NCBI RefSeq assembly: GCF_001652725.1
Contig: NZ_LWHJ01000011.1
Coordinates: forward strand, 806,001 to 870,000
DNA length: 64,000 nt
Reading direction: 5' to 3'
Source of the DNA: Pedobacter psychrophilus
GTDB taxonomy: Bacteria; Bacteroidota; Bacteroidia; Sphingobacteriales; Sphingobacteriaceae
Made by a program: the position numbers and the translations under genes. Under the pieces are notes generated by a model. The model saw only the letters and a program-made list of their open reading frames with translations. It did not search any database and had not been told where the DNA came from. The stretch's first letter is position 1. Each line of letters begins with the position of its first letter. Shown here piece after piece: positions 18,967 to 27,351 of this stretch.

Positions 18967-20153
18967 ATCAGGGAGATAATTTTGTTGCAAATATCTTTGG
19001 CAATTTCTTTTTTAGATTTTAGATTAAACGTTGTTTTATGTAAATCTTTATCTAATATGGTAATTTTATTGGTATCATGCTTAAAGCCTGCGCCTTCATC
19101 ATTTAAAGAATTAAGAACTATAAAATCCAGATTTTTCTTCTTCAATTTTTCAGCTGCATTTTGTTCTTCGTTTTGAGTTTCTAATGCAAAACCTATCAAA
19201 ATTTGATTTTTCTTTTTTTCTCCTAATGTTTTTAAAATATCCTGTGTTTTCGTTAAAGCTATTTCAAAAGTATCAGATTGTTTTTTAATTTTTTGTGATG
19301 AAACATTTATTGGTGTATAATCTGCAACAGCTGCACTCATAATAAAAATATCAACATCATCATAATATTTTAAGCAAGCATCTAACATCTCTTTTGCAGA
19401 TGTAATTTCTATTTTTTTTATCGATTGATTAATTGATAAGCTAGTTGGGCCGCTCACCAAAATAACATCAGCTCCATTCTTTAAAAGCTCTTCTGCTAAA
19501 GCATAACCCATTTTCCCTGAGGAATGATTTCCTATAAATCTTACCGGATCAATTGCTTCATAAGTTGGTCCCGCTGTTATTAATACTTTCTTTCCTTTTA
19601 AAGGTGAATTTTCTTTTAATTGACGATCAATGAAAGCGATAATTTCTTCTGGTTCCGCTAGTCTTCCTTCTCCATTTAAACCACTGGCCAATTCTCCAGA
19701 ATTCGGATTAATAACAATGTTCCCATAAGACTTTAAACTTTCAATATTTTTAATTGTGGTTGGATGTTTCCACATATCTAAATCCATTGCTGGCGCAATA
19801 AATACCGGGCATTTTGCAGATAAATAAATCGCTGATAACAAGTTATCGCACAAACCAATTGCAAATTTAGAGATTGTATTTGCAGTTGCGGGAGCAATTA
19901 AAATCAAATCTGCCCAAAGTGCTAATTCCACATGATTATTCCATTCGCCAGTTTCTGGATTAGAATAAGTGCTTAAAACTTGATTTTTAGAAAGGGTAGA
20001 AAGTGTAAGTGGTGTGATAAAAGAGGTAGCATCTTTTGTCATAACTACCTTAACGTTTGCACCAGCTTTTACAAATAACCTAACAATTTCTGCTGATTTA
20101 TAACTTGAAATGCTGCCGCAAACGCCAAGAAGAATATTTTTTTCTTTAAGCAT
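18963..20153 (-). CDS. coaBC: CoaBC: phosphopantothenoylcysteine decarboxylase / phosphopantothenate-cysteine ligase
   Basis: 396 residues from the ATG at 20153 (MLKEKNILLGVCGSIS); other in-frame starts at 20162 (ATG) and 20168 (TTG) are possible. The N-terminal flavin-binding CoaC half has GSISSYKSAE, the His of NNHVELALWADL, and the PAMDLDMW active-site clamp. The CoaB half starts near residue 185 (KVLITAGPTYEAIDPVRFIGNHSSGKMG) and includes SAAVADY. The two steps convert phosphopantothenate to phosphopantetheine on the way to CoA. It lies between rpoZ and the DUF4835 gene in one operon. Confidence 0.94.
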   Translation of the reverse strand: MLKEKNILLGVCGSISSYKSAEIVRLFVKAGANVKVVMTKDATSFITPLTLSTLSKNQVLSTYSNPETGEWNNHVELALWADLILIAPATANTISKFAIGLCDNLLSAIYLSAKCPVFIAPAMDLDMWKHPTTIKNIESLKSYGNIVINPNSGELASGLNGEGRLAEPEEIIAFIDRQLKENSPLKGKKVLITAGPTYEAIDPVRFIGNHSSGKMGYALAEELLKNGADVILVSGPTSLSINQSIKKIEITSAKEMLDACLKYYDDVDIFIMSAAVADYTPINVSSQKIKKQSDTFEIALTKTQDILKTLGEKKKNQILIGFALETQNEEQNAAEKLKKKNLDFIVLNSLNDEGAGFKHDTNKITILDKDLHKTTFNLKSKKEIAKDICNKIISLI

Positions 20154-20179
20154 ATCAACCATGCTCAAATATAGAACAA

Positions 20180-20518
20180 TTACTTTTGTTCTTTAGCTGG
20201 ATTTCTATGATAAACCTTACCGTGGGTAAATTCATCAATAGCAACTAATGAAGCTTTTGGCATTCTTTCGTAATGCTTAGAAATTTCAATTTGTTCTCTA
20301 TTTTCAAAAATTTCCTCTAAATTATCATTAGAGCTAGCAAATTCTGCCAATTTACCATGCAACTCTTCTTTCATGTTTGCTGCAATTTGGTTAGCTCGTT
20401 TGCTTATAATTACTAAAGACTCATAAATGTTATCAGTAGTTATATCTAACTCTCTTAAATCTCTTGTAACTGTTGTACCAGAAACTGTTGGTTTTGCGAT
20501 ATCGTTATTGTTGCTCAT
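20180..20518 (-). CDS. rpoZ: RNA polymerase omega subunit, Bacteroidota type
   Basis: 112 residues. The core has NIYESLVIISKRANQIA, the conserved omega/Rpb6 helix that clamps the beta' subunit, then ELHGKLAEFA. The tail KASLVAIDEFTHGKVYHRNP is typical of Bacteroidota omega. It overlaps the end of bamD by 14 bases and is followed by coaBC after 26 bases, an order shared with many relatives. Confidence 0.87.
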   Translation of the reverse strand: MSNNNDIAKPTVSGTTVTRDLRELDITTDNIYESLVIISKRANQIAANMKEELHGKLAEFASSNDNLEEIFENREQIEISKHYERMPKASLVAIDEFTHGKVYHRNPAKEQK

Positions 20519-21371
20519 CTTTTTTCTCAGTTTTAACTCCCGAATATAATTCTAATATTTTTTTTGTTTCTACTATTCCTTTTAATGCATCATCCTTAAT
20601 ATCTGTTGCTTCTTTTAGATAAGTGCTTTTTGGATATTTTTCTGCAAATCTTTCGTATTCTTCAATAGTCTCTTGATAACGTTCTTCCTGTTTAGTTTCA
20701 AGACTGTTTTCAGCATAAAGATATTGAGATTTGATGGTTAAAAACTCCATTTCTTCAGCATATTTAGTATCAGGAAAGTCTCTTGTAGAGTTTCTAAAAG
20801 CAATAACTGCAGATTGATAATCCCCTATATCTATAAATAATTTAGCGTTTTCATAAGATTTACGCTCTAATTTATCTCTTAAATCCAATATCAATTTACT
20901 GGCTTCTGCAACTCTATCACTTTTTGGATAAAGGTTAATAAACAACTGTAAAGATTCAATTGCTTTATAAGTATTGTCTTGATCTAAAGAGAAATTTGGA
21001 GAATCTAAATAGAAGCAATATGCTGCTAAAAACCTACATTCTTCAGCTTTTGGGCTACTTGGATAAGTATCAGCAAATGTTTTGAAATGGTATCTGGCGG
21101 ATAAATAATCTTTAAGCTTATAATTTGTGTAAGCATAATAATAGTACAAATCTTCAGATTCTGACCTTCCACGATAGCGTTGTACCAAATCATCAAACAA
21201 TATCAAAGCTTTAGCATAATCTTTATTATTATAAAGTTTTATGGCTTCTTGATACTTTCTACCGGTATCTGTACTTGTGCGTAATTTCTCAAATTTGCTT
21301 TTACAACCAGTAAAAACAATTGTAATTAATAGAATAAAGCTTAAAATAGTTAAGCTCTTGTTTTTAAACAT
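20505..21371 (-). CDS. bamD: Outer-membrane assembly lipoprotein BamD
   Basis: 288 residues with a lipoprotein signal (IVFTGCKSK, lipobox Cys23). The mature part is a row of TPR-like helical pairs, for example YQEAIKLYNNKDYAKALILFD and ARYHFKTFADTYPSSPKAEE, as in BamD/YfiO. BamD is the essential lipoprotein partner of BamA for folding outer-membrane barrels. It heads the operon bamD-rpoZ-coaBC-DUF4835-recN. A well-spaced promoter (TTG, 20 bases, TATCTTTG) stops 4 bases before its ATG, so the mRNA may be leaderless. Confidence 0.9.
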   Translation of the reverse strand: MFKNKSLTILSFILLITIVFTGCKSKFEKLRTSTDTGRKYQEAIKLYNNKDYAKALILFDDLVQRYRGRSESEDLYYYYAYTNYKLKDYLSARYHFKTFADTYPSSPKAEECRFLAAYCFYLDSPNFSLDQDNTYKAIESLQLFINLYPKSDRVAEASKLILDLRDKLERKSYENAKLFIDIGDYQSAVIAFRNSTRDFPDTKYAEEMEFLTIKSQYLYAENSLETKQEERYQETIEEYERFAEKYPKSTYLKEATDIKDDALKGIVETKKILELYSGVKTEKKDEQQ

Positions 21372-21375
21372 CGGG

Positions 21376-21406
21376 CAAAGATAGGTTAATAAATAATAAG
21401 AGTCAA
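21376..21406 (-). promoter_or_regulatory. Promoter of the bamD operon
   Basis: On the minus strand TTG (21406-21404) is followed after 20 bases by TATCTTTG (21383-21376), an excellent -33/-7 pair for Bacteroidota. The box ends 4 bases before the bamD ATG. Confidence 0.65.
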
Positions 21407-21625
21407 TTTTTTATGATTAGCAAAATACTAAACTAGTTTTATTCTTTTATATGATTAATTAATTAACAATTTTTAACAGCTTTTGGTATTTCAGATATTA
21501 AATTTACCAATATTAAAATGAAGTTTTGCTAGGATAAGATAAACTTGATCAGTCTGATTTTTTGTGTATTCTATACTTTTAAATCTGATAAGAAAAAATT
21601 TGATTTGAGATTTAAATATTAATTT

Positions 21626-21705
21626 GGGCGTTTTTACGGGCTTTACACTATATCTTTCTCCGCCTAAAAAGGCGAAGAAAAGGATGCCGTTTCAATCCCT
21701 AACGC
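21626..21705. repeat. Palindromic intergenic repeat, family 1, copy B
   Basis: Starts GGGCGTTTTTACGGGC and ends CCTAACGC. The central hairpin is TTCTCCGCC / GGCGAAGAA. The element ends 14 bases before the DUF3820 start codon. Confidence 0.75.
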
Positions 21706-21719
21706 AAAGGATAAAATTT

Positions 21720-21935
21720 ATGGATACTCAAATATTATTAGATTTAGTAAAAAACAGAATGCCTTTTGGTAAATATAAAGATAGATTGCTTTGCGATTTA
21801 CCAGTTTCTTATTTAGAATGGTTTGCTAATAAAGGTTGGCCACCAGGTAAATTAGGACAACAATTAGCAACTATTTATGAAATCAAATTAAACGGATTAG
21901 AAGATTTATTAAAACCACTAAAAAAAAAGTGTTAA
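21720..21935 (+). CDS. DUF3820 family protein
   Basis: 71 residues from the ATG at 21720. An upstream in-frame start at 21624 would translate the palindromic repeat and is unlikely. The body has MPFGKYKDRLLCDLPVSYL and WFANKGWPPGKLGQQLATIYEI, the DUF3820 signature. Family members are small and sometimes called quorum-sensing-regulated virulence factors, but their function is not known. Its last four bases overlap the end of the convergent GtrA gene. Confidence 0.82.
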   Translation: MDTQILLDLVKNRMPFGKYKDRLLCDLPVSYLEWFANKGWPPGKLGQQLATIYEIKLNGLEDLLKPLKKKC

Positions 21936-22435
21936 TCTAATTTCTTTTTAAAAGTAAAATTTCTTTGAGAAAAGTAGCTAAAGAAAGTAACCAAGCCGAA
22001 TGTTAATATATAAGATGGAGTTGGGTACCAGCCAAAATGGTCTACAAAAAGTTTCATAAATACATAATTGAGCAAGAAGCAAATTAGTACAATTGTAAAA
22101 TATCTAAAAAGCTGAACTCTTTTTAAAAGATACGAACCTTCAAAAACCACAAAAGTATTAAGATAAAATCCTATTGGAAACGTAATTCCGAAAGCTACAA
22201 GAAAGGAAAAAATGTGGGAGCTTATGGCTAAATTAGGGATGATATGAACAACCTGTTTTTTTACTATCAAATTTTCAGTAATAGAAAATATAGCGAAATT
22301 TAAAACTGCATTTCCTCCTCCACAAACAGCATATCTAAAAGTTTGATGAGGCATTATCTTTCTAAAAAGCGGATAAAATGCATCAATTAATCCAAGAATT
22401 AGCTTTTTTAAAAAATAATGGGTTTTTTTAAACAT
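21932..22435 (-). CDS. GtrA family membrane protein
   Basis: 167 residues from the ATG at 22435. The start at 22444 would lie in the promoter box. Four membrane spans follow a short cytoplasmic lead: FRYAVCGGGNAVLNFAIF, a second near SHIFSFLVAFGITFPIGF, a third near YFTIVLICFLLNYVFM, and a fourth ILTFGLVTFFSYF. The end RNFTFKK is the family hallmark. GtrA-like proteins are thought to flip lipid-linked sugars for O-antigen or teichoic-acid glycosylation. No glycosyltransferase partner is adjacent, so the substrate is unknown. Confidence 0.86.
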   Translation of the reverse strand: MFKKTHYFLKKLILGLIDAFYPLFRKIMPHQTFRYAVCGGGNAVLNFAIFSITENLIVKKQVVHIIPNLAISSHIFSFLVAFGITFPIGFYLNTFVVFEGSYLLKRVQLFRYFTIVLICFLLNYVFMKLFVDHFGWYPTPSYILTFGLVTFFSYFSQRNFTFKKKLD

Positions 22436-22441
22436 CGCTGG

Positions 22442-22473
22442 CAAATATAGATGCTTTTGATATTCACATCAAA
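22442..22473 (-). promoter_or_regulatory. Promoter of the gtrA-like gene
   Basis: TTTG (22473-22470) and TATATTTG (22449-22442) are separated by 20 bases on the minus strand, an ideal -33/-7 pair. The box ends 6 bases before the chosen ATG at 22435. Confidence 0.6.
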
Positions 22474-22482
22474 TTTGTTTTA

Positions 22483-24039
22483 TTAGAAAGGAGGTTCTTC
22501 CTCATCAGTATCCCAATTTTTAGGTTTCAGGGTAATACTTTCAAACTGAGAAGAAGGACCAAGACTAGAAAAAGGATCTGAAGCAGAATTTTCAGATGCG
22601 CTTATTCCACCAAAACCATCTTCTAAATCTGCAAATTTTACATATTTGCCGATAAACCTTAAAGGAACGGACCCAGTTTCCCCATTTCTATGTTTAGCGA
22701 TAATTACTTCACCAATACCAGCAGTTGGGTTTCCGTTCTCATCCTGATCTAAACCATAATATTCTGGTCGGTATAAAAACAAAACCATATCTGCATCTTG
22801 TTCAATTGCTCCAGATTCCCTTAAATCGGATAACATGGGCTTTTTAGATCCACCCGGACGATTTTCAACAGCTCTACTTAACTGAGAAAGTGCAATTACT
22901 GGCACATTTAATTCTTTAGCAACTTGTTTCAAAGCTCTAGAAATGCTACTTATTTCCTGTTCACGATTTCCACTTCCACTTTTACCATCGGCTTTTCCCT
23001 GCATCAATTGCAAATAATCTATGATAATCATTTGAATATCGTATTGAGCTTTTAGCCTTCTACATTTTGCCCTAAATTCAAAAACGTTTAGTGCAGGAGT
23101 ATCATCAATAATTAAAGGTGCTTCACTTAAACCTCCAATTTTGGAAGTCATTTTATGCCACTCCCAATCTTCTAATTGTCCCTTTCTGATTTTTTCTTGT
23201 TCAATTTCTGCCTCTCCAGAAATTAAACGATTGGTGAGTTGTACAGATGACATCTCCAAAGAAAAAACCACTACAGGTTTATTAAATTGTACCGCGGCAT
23301 TTCTGGCACAAGTTAATACAAATGCAGTTTTACCCATCGCCGGACGAGCAGCTATAATGATTAAATCTGATTTTTGCCAACCATTTGTTACGCGGTCTAA
23401 GGCTGTAAAACCGGAAGGAACCCCAGTTAAAGTGTCTTCTTTTCCACGTAAAGATTCTAACATTTTTAGAGATTCCTTAATGATATCATCCATTTTACGA
23501 GAATCTCTTCTTAAATTATTTTGTGCTATATCGAAAAGGTTTTTTTCGGCATAATCCAATAATTCAAAAACATCGCTGGTATCCTCATAAGATTGATTGA
23601 TGATATCGGTAGAAATTCTTATTAATTCTCGTTGGATAAATTTCTGAGAAATTATCCTTGCATGGTATTCTATATTGGCTGCAGAAGCTACTCTGTTTGT
23701 AAGTTCGGTAATGTAAAAAGCACCACCAATCATTTCTAAATCTCCCTGCTGCCTTAATTGTGCGGTAACAGTTAATATATCAACAGGCGAGGAAGCGGTA
23801 AATAAAATTTGTATAGATTCAAATATTTTTTGGTGAGCATCTTTGTAAAAAACTTCGGGTTTAAGAATATCTATAACCGTTGAAAGTGCATCTTTTTCTA
23901 ACATTAATGCGCCTAAAACTGCTTCTTCTAAATCTAAAGCTTGAGGCGGAAGTTTACCTAAACCAGAAACTAAATTGGTAAGCCTACCTCTTTTTTCTTT
24001 TGGAAAAGCTACTTTGTTTGATTCTGATTCTAAACTCAT
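22483..24039 (-). CDS. dnaB: Replicative DNA helicase DnaB
   Basis: 518 residues from the ATG at 24039; a start 18 bases further up would overlap the -7 box. The N-terminal domain begins LPPQALDLEEAVLGALM. The RecA-like core has Walker A ARPAMGKTAF, FSLEMSS, the Walker B MIIIDYLQLM, and LSQLSRAVENRPGGSKKPMLSDLRESGAIEQDADMV, of which the last part is the DnaB-specific H3/H4 region. It unwinds DNA at the replication fork. No intein or insertion is present. It stands alone. Confidence 0.95.
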   Translation of the reverse strand: MSLESESNKVAFPKEKRGRLTNLVSGLGKLPPQALDLEEAVLGALMLEKDALSTVIDILKPEVFYKDAHQKIFESIQILFTASSPVDILTVTAQLRQQGDLEMIGGAFYITELTNRVASAANIEYHARIISQKFIQRELIRISTDIINQSYEDTSDVFELLDYAEKNLFDIAQNNLRRDSRKMDDIIKESLKMLESLRGKEDTLTGVPSGFTALDRVTNGWQKSDLIIIAARPAMGKTAFVLTCARNAAVQFNKPVVVFSLEMSSVQLTNRLISGEAEIEQEKIRKGQLEDWEWHKMTSKIGGLSEAPLIIDDTPALNVFEFRAKCRRLKAQYDIQMIIIDYLQLMQGKADGKSGSGNREQEISSISRALKQVAKELNVPVIALSQLSRAVENRPGGSKKPMLSDLRESGAIEQDADMVLFLYRPEYYGLDQDENGNPTAGIGEVIIAKHRNGETGSVPLRFIGKYVKFADLEDGFGGISASENSASDPFSSLGPSSQFESITLKPKNWDTDEEEPPF

Positions 24040-24044
24040 AATCA

Positions 24045-24052
24045 CAAAAATA
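24045..24052 (-). promoter_or_regulatory. -7 promoter box, TATTTTTG, of dnaB
   Basis: Exact TAnnTTTG on the minus strand that ends 5 bases before the ATG at 24039. It supports that start over the one at 24057. Confidence 0.5.
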
Positions 24053-24297
24053 TACAAAATTTTACCACCATATTAAGTAGTTTTTAACACCGATTTTGTG
24101 TAGTTTAAACTAGACGTCAATTCCGATAAGTTATCAGTCTAATTATCAACAACAAATGTTAGTAACATCAATTATTCTTTACATAATAATTGTTTAAACT
24201 ACATTAAAGCGGATGTTGATAAAATGAAGCCCTGTTAATAAACATTTTGTATTTGTTTTTTATAAATGTTCTATTAATAAGGTTATTAGATTTTGTT

Positions 24298-24305
24298 TAA
24301 TTTCG
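24298..24305 (+). promoter_or_regulatory. Likely -7 box, TAATTTCG, of rlmB
   Basis: One mismatch to TAnnTTTG, ending 6 bases before the ATG. The placement is the same as in rluD and dnaB. Confidence 0.35.
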
Positions 24306-24311
24306 CAACGT

Positions 24312-25076
24312 ATGGAAAAAAGATTTCAAAGAGAGGAAAAAGATGTAAACCAAATGGTTTTTGGAATAAGAGCTGTGATAGAAGCCATTAGTTCTGGTAA
24401 AGATATTGAGTCATTGTTTTTACAAAAAGGCATTAGCGGAGAATTAATTTCTGAACTAAAAACGCTTTTACGTCAGTATGATATTCCATCGCAACAAGTC
24501 CCGATAGAAAAGTTAAATCGCATTACCCAAAAAAACCATCAAGGTGTTATTGCATTTATATCTCCAATTACTTATCAAAAAATAGAAGATTTAATTCCTC
24601 AAATTTTTGAAAAGGGAGAAGTACCTCTTATATTATTATTAGATGGGATCACAGATGTACGTAATTTCGGAGCAATTGCCCGTACTGCAGAATGCTGTGG
24701 AGCACATGCTATTGTTGTTCCTAAGAGAGGTTCGGCACAAATCAATCCCGACGCAGTAAAAACATCTGCTGGTGCGTTATATAAAATTCCGGTTTGCCGT
24801 CATGATAATCTATTAACGGTTTTGAGATTTTTAAAAGATAGCGGTATTCAGATTGTTGCCTGTACAGAAAAAACAGAAGATTTTATTTACAAACCCGATT
24901 TTACTGCTCCAACAGCAATTATTATGGGTGCAGAAGATGAAGGTATTTCCTTTGAATTGATGAGAAACTCTGATTACCTTACAAAAATACCAATGGTTGG
25001 CACAATTGAATCTTTAAATGTATCGGTATCTGCTGGAGTGATTTTGTATGAGGCGGTAAGGCAAAGGTTGGTTTAG
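24312..25076 (+). CDS. rlmB: 23S rRNA (guanosine-2'-O)-methyltransferase, RlmB/TrmH type
   Basis: 254 residues of the SPOUT class. An N-terminal substrate-binding region (VFGIRAVIEAI) precedes the knotted methyltransferase domain. Motif 1 is DGITDVRNFGAIARTAEC, motif 2 is IIMGAEDEGIS, and motif 3 is IPMVGTIESLNVSVSAGVILYE. This matches RlmB, which methylates G2251 of 23S rRNA using SAM; TrmH-like tRNA specificity cannot be excluded. It is transcribed alone, divergent from dnaB. Confidence 0.9.
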   Translation: MEKRFQREEKDVNQMVFGIRAVIEAISSGKDIESLFLQKGISGELISELKTLLRQYDIPSQQVPIEKLNRITQKNHQGVIAFISPITYQKIEDLIPQIFEKGEVPLILLLDGITDVRNFGAIARTAECCGAHAIVVPKRGSAQINPDAVKTSAGALYKIPVCRHDNLLTVLRFLKDSGIQIVACTEKTEDFIYKPDFTAPTAIIMGAEDEGISFELMRNSDYLTKIPMVGTIESLNVSVSAGVILYEAVRQRLV

Positions 25077-25117
25077 TTTGTTAGTTTTTAGTTAGTTAGT
25101 TTTTAGTTAGTATTTGT
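25077..25117. repeat. Degenerate TTAGTTAG-type simple repeat after rlmB
   Basis: The gap after the rlmB stop is built of TTAGTT and TTAGTTTTTAG units. Similar runs occur at 29252-29292 and 45713-45747, always just outside coding regions. Confidence 0.55.
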
Positions 25118-25130
25118 TTATGATGTTCCA

Positions 25131-26015
25131 TCAAATAAATTTATCCATCATTCCTAAAATACCGAATAATCCGCCTGTGTGTATCATTAAAACTTTATCA
25201 TTTTTTTTAAAGTAGTTTTTAGAGGCTAAATCTTGGATGGCAAATAGCGTTTTAGATGTATAAACAGGGTCTATCAAAATTCCTGTTTGTTGGGTGAAAT
25301 CCTTTATAAAATTTATGAGTTCAGGTTTGGTTTTAGCATAACCTCCAAAGTGATAATCTGTATGTAATTGATATTCAATTTTATGGATTAATAATTTGTC
25401 AATTTCTGTTTTTAAAAATTCCCCACCTTTTAATAAGGAAACAATATGAACCGTGGTTTTTAATTGTGATAAGGAAACTTGATTTATAATTCCTGCAGCT
25501 GTTGCTCCAGTACCAGCACTGCAAAAAATGTGGTCATAATTGTTTTTTAGTTCTGTAATAATTTCTCTACAACCTTTCTCGGCTTCAAAGCCAAAACCAC
25601 CTTCTTCTAAAACATAAACTTCATTGTTATCATTAAAATTATTGCTTACAAGTTTTGCTTTATTTTTATAGTCCTCTCTTGAAACAAATATTAAATTCAT
25701 CCCAAATAATCTGCACAAATTTAAAATAGGATTGTTTGCTTCTTCTCCTCTAACAAATGCAGATGTTTTAAAATTGAATTTTGCTCCCGCCGCAGCAGAA
25801 GCCAATAAATGGTTTGAATAGGCACCTCCATAAGTTACCAAATGCTTCTTATTAAGCTCCCTGGCTTTGATTAAATTGAATTTCAATTTGCGCCATTTAT
25901 TGCCAGAAATAAAAGGATGAATTAAATCATCTCGTTTAAAGGAAAGACTTACAAAATCTGAAATTGGAGGGTAATTTATTTCTTCTTCAATGCTGTTAAA
26001 CTTTAGCTCAATCAT
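25131..26015 (-). CDS. D-cysteine desulfhydrase / ACC deaminase-like PLP enzyme
   Basis: 294 residues from the ATG at 26015. A start 30 bases upstream would lie in the terminator hairpin of the gene upstream. It is a fold type II PLP enzyme: the PLP lysine is Lys40 in SGNKWRKLKF, followed by TYGGAYSNHLLA, EEGGFGFEAEKG and SAGTGATAAGI (phosphate-binding loop). The family includes D-cysteine desulfhydrase and 1-aminocyclopropane-1-carboxylate deaminase. Bacteroidota members are usually annotated as ACC deaminase/D-cysteine desulfhydrase, and the substrate here is open. Confidence 0.82.
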   Translation of the reverse strand: MIELKFNSIEEEINYPPISDFVSLSFKRDDLIHPFISGNKWRKLKFNLIKARELNKKHLVTYGGAYSNHLLASAAAGAKFNFKTSAFVRGEEANNPILNLCRLFGMNLIFVSREDYKNKAKLVSNNFNDNNEVYVLEEGGFGFEAEKGCREIITELKNNYDHIFCSAGTGATAAGIINQVSLSQLKTTVHIVSLLKGGEFLKTEIDKLLIHKIEYQLHTDYHFGGYAKTKPELINFIKDFTQQTGILIDPVYTSKTLFAIQDLASKNYFKKNDKVLMIHTGGLFGILGMMDKFI

Positions 26016-26021
26016 CTTAAA

Positions 26022-26055
26022 AATAAAAATCCTAGAACTTTTCAAATTCTAGGAT
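26022..26055 (-). terminator. Terminator of the DUF6588-like barrel gene
   Basis: Arms ATCCTAGAA (26029-26037) and TTCTAGGAT (26047-26055) form a hairpin. On the minus strand it is followed by a T-rich tract. It sits directly in front of the PLP-enzyme start codon at 26015. Confidence 0.75.
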
Positions 26056-26079
26056 ATAAACAGTTAAAAAATTTAAAAA

Positions 26080-27147
26080 TTATTTACCAATTCCAAACCC
26101 AATACCTCCAGAAACCGCTTGGTACTGACCTACAGAATATGAACCATATAATCTTAAAAAAGCCAAATGAAGCGAGAAACCAATGTTTCCTCTTAAGCCA
26201 GATATATCGTTTTGCTTTATATTTACAGGATCTGTAAAAGTAGAATATGTTGGTGCTGGTGGAACTACAGTTGCACCAGTTCTAACTATATAACTACCTA
26301 AAACTTTTAATTGAGTTTGAGATGAATTATAGCCAACAGAAACAAATGGAGTGAATATTGCCAATTTCTTTGATAAAACTGCATCTATAGTGTAGCCACT
26401 AAATTTAATATCTACTTTTTGATTAAGATCCTGACCTGAATTTCTATCATCTAATTGATCTGCTATTGGTAATTTATAACTGTATGTTAATTGATTATAT
26501 CCAAATGCTAATGCAATATCAATTGGAATAATTTTCTCGGTTTTTCCAGGTAATAAATACTTAGTGATTTCATGTTTTATACCAAAACCTAAATTTTGAA
26601 TGGCACCAAAACTACCCGTTTCTTTCCCAAATTGAGGAGTATATCTTAATGAAACATCCGTATTTTTAATAAGACCAACTGTAACTTGTACTTGAGGAGA
26701 AGGTGCGAACTTTATTCCACTTCCTTGTGGCAATTCAATAGTGGTAACTTCATTTCCATTATCATCTTTTACAGAAAGAATTGAACCTTTAGTATCATTA
26801 CTTAAAAGTGTTGGAGATATAGGACTTCCTTTTGCTTGCATTGTAGATGATAAACCTAACTTGCTAATGTCAAAAGATTGATCTTCAGACGGTACAAAAG
26901 CTGCTGTACCTTGAATCCTAATATCAAATTTTCCTAAATTTTTAGCTTTGGCCGAGTTATACCAGGCACTATTCATCCCAAAACCAAATCCTTTAAATGC
27001 GGGCATAAAATAAGCTTGCGCTAACTTTGTCGCATCTGATGGAACGTTTTTTACTAAATTAGTGGTGTTTTGTGAATAGGTATAATTAAAAGAAATTAAT
27101 AAAGAAGTTATTAGAATAACCTGTTTTTTTCTATTTAAAAAGTTCAT
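26080..27147 (-). CDS. DUF6588-like outer-membrane beta-barrel protein
   Basis: 355 residues with a signal peptide ending near YTYSQ (about residue 25). The mature part begins with a helical segment containing PSDATKLAQAYFMPAFKGFGFGMNSAWYNSAK, in which the last part is a recognisable Bacteroidota family motif. It continues as long strands (FDIRIQGTAAF, VQVTVGLIKNTDVSLRYTPQFG). The end GGIGFGIGK lacks the usual terminal aromatic residue. I believe it belongs to DUF6588, a predicted barrel family of unknown function. It is monocistronic, ending at a hairpin. Confidence 0.68.
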   Translation of the reverse strand: MNFLNRKKQVILITSLLISFNYTYSQNTTNLVKNVPSDATKLAQAYFMPAFKGFGFGMNSAWYNSAKAKNLGKFDIRIQGTAAFVPSEDQSFDISKLGLSSTMQAKGSPISPTLLSNDTKGSILSVKDDNGNEVTTIELPQGSGIKFAPSPQVQVTVGLIKNTDVSLRYTPQFGKETGSFGAIQNLGFGIKHEITKYLLPGKTEKIIPIDIALAFGYNQLTYSYKLPIADQLDDRNSGQDLNQKVDIKFSGYTIDAVLSKKLAIFTPFVSVGYNSSQTQLKVLGSYIVRTGATVVPPAPTYSTFTDPVNIKQNDISGLRGNIGFSLHLAFLRLYGSYSVGQYQAVSGGIGFGIGK

Positions 27148-27338
27148 GTTTATGAGATTACAATTTAATCTCTAAAGTAAATTTTTTTAATTAGAAAAGG
27201 GAAGAAATTTAATACAAACACAAATTTTTTGGTAAAGTCTCTCATGTATTATGGATTTAGAATATCATATATAGATACGTGGTTAATATCAAATATGATA
27301 CCGATATATGATTATGATTATAAATAATTTAAAAGGTT

Positions 27339-27346
27339 TAATTTTG
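27339..27346 (+). promoter_or_regulatory. -7 promoter box, TAATTTTG, of the rluD-like gene
   Basis: Exact TAnnTTTG ending 5 bases before the ATG at 27352. This predicts a leaderless or nearly leaderless mRNA. Confidence 0.5.
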
Positions 27347-27351
27347 CAGCA

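Noticed and set aside
21624-21719. A longer N-terminus for the DUF3820 protein
   Set aside because: The extra 32 codons translate the palindromic repeat; the family starts at the ATG at 21720.
23141-23554. A 137-codon frame antisense to dnaB
   Set aside because: It lies entirely inside dnaB; strong coding conservation on the other strand explains the open frame.
26016-26045. Ten extra N-terminal residues for the D-cysteine desulfhydrase-like enzyme
   Set aside because: These codons lie in the terminator hairpin of the upstream gene; the family starts at the ATG at 26015.
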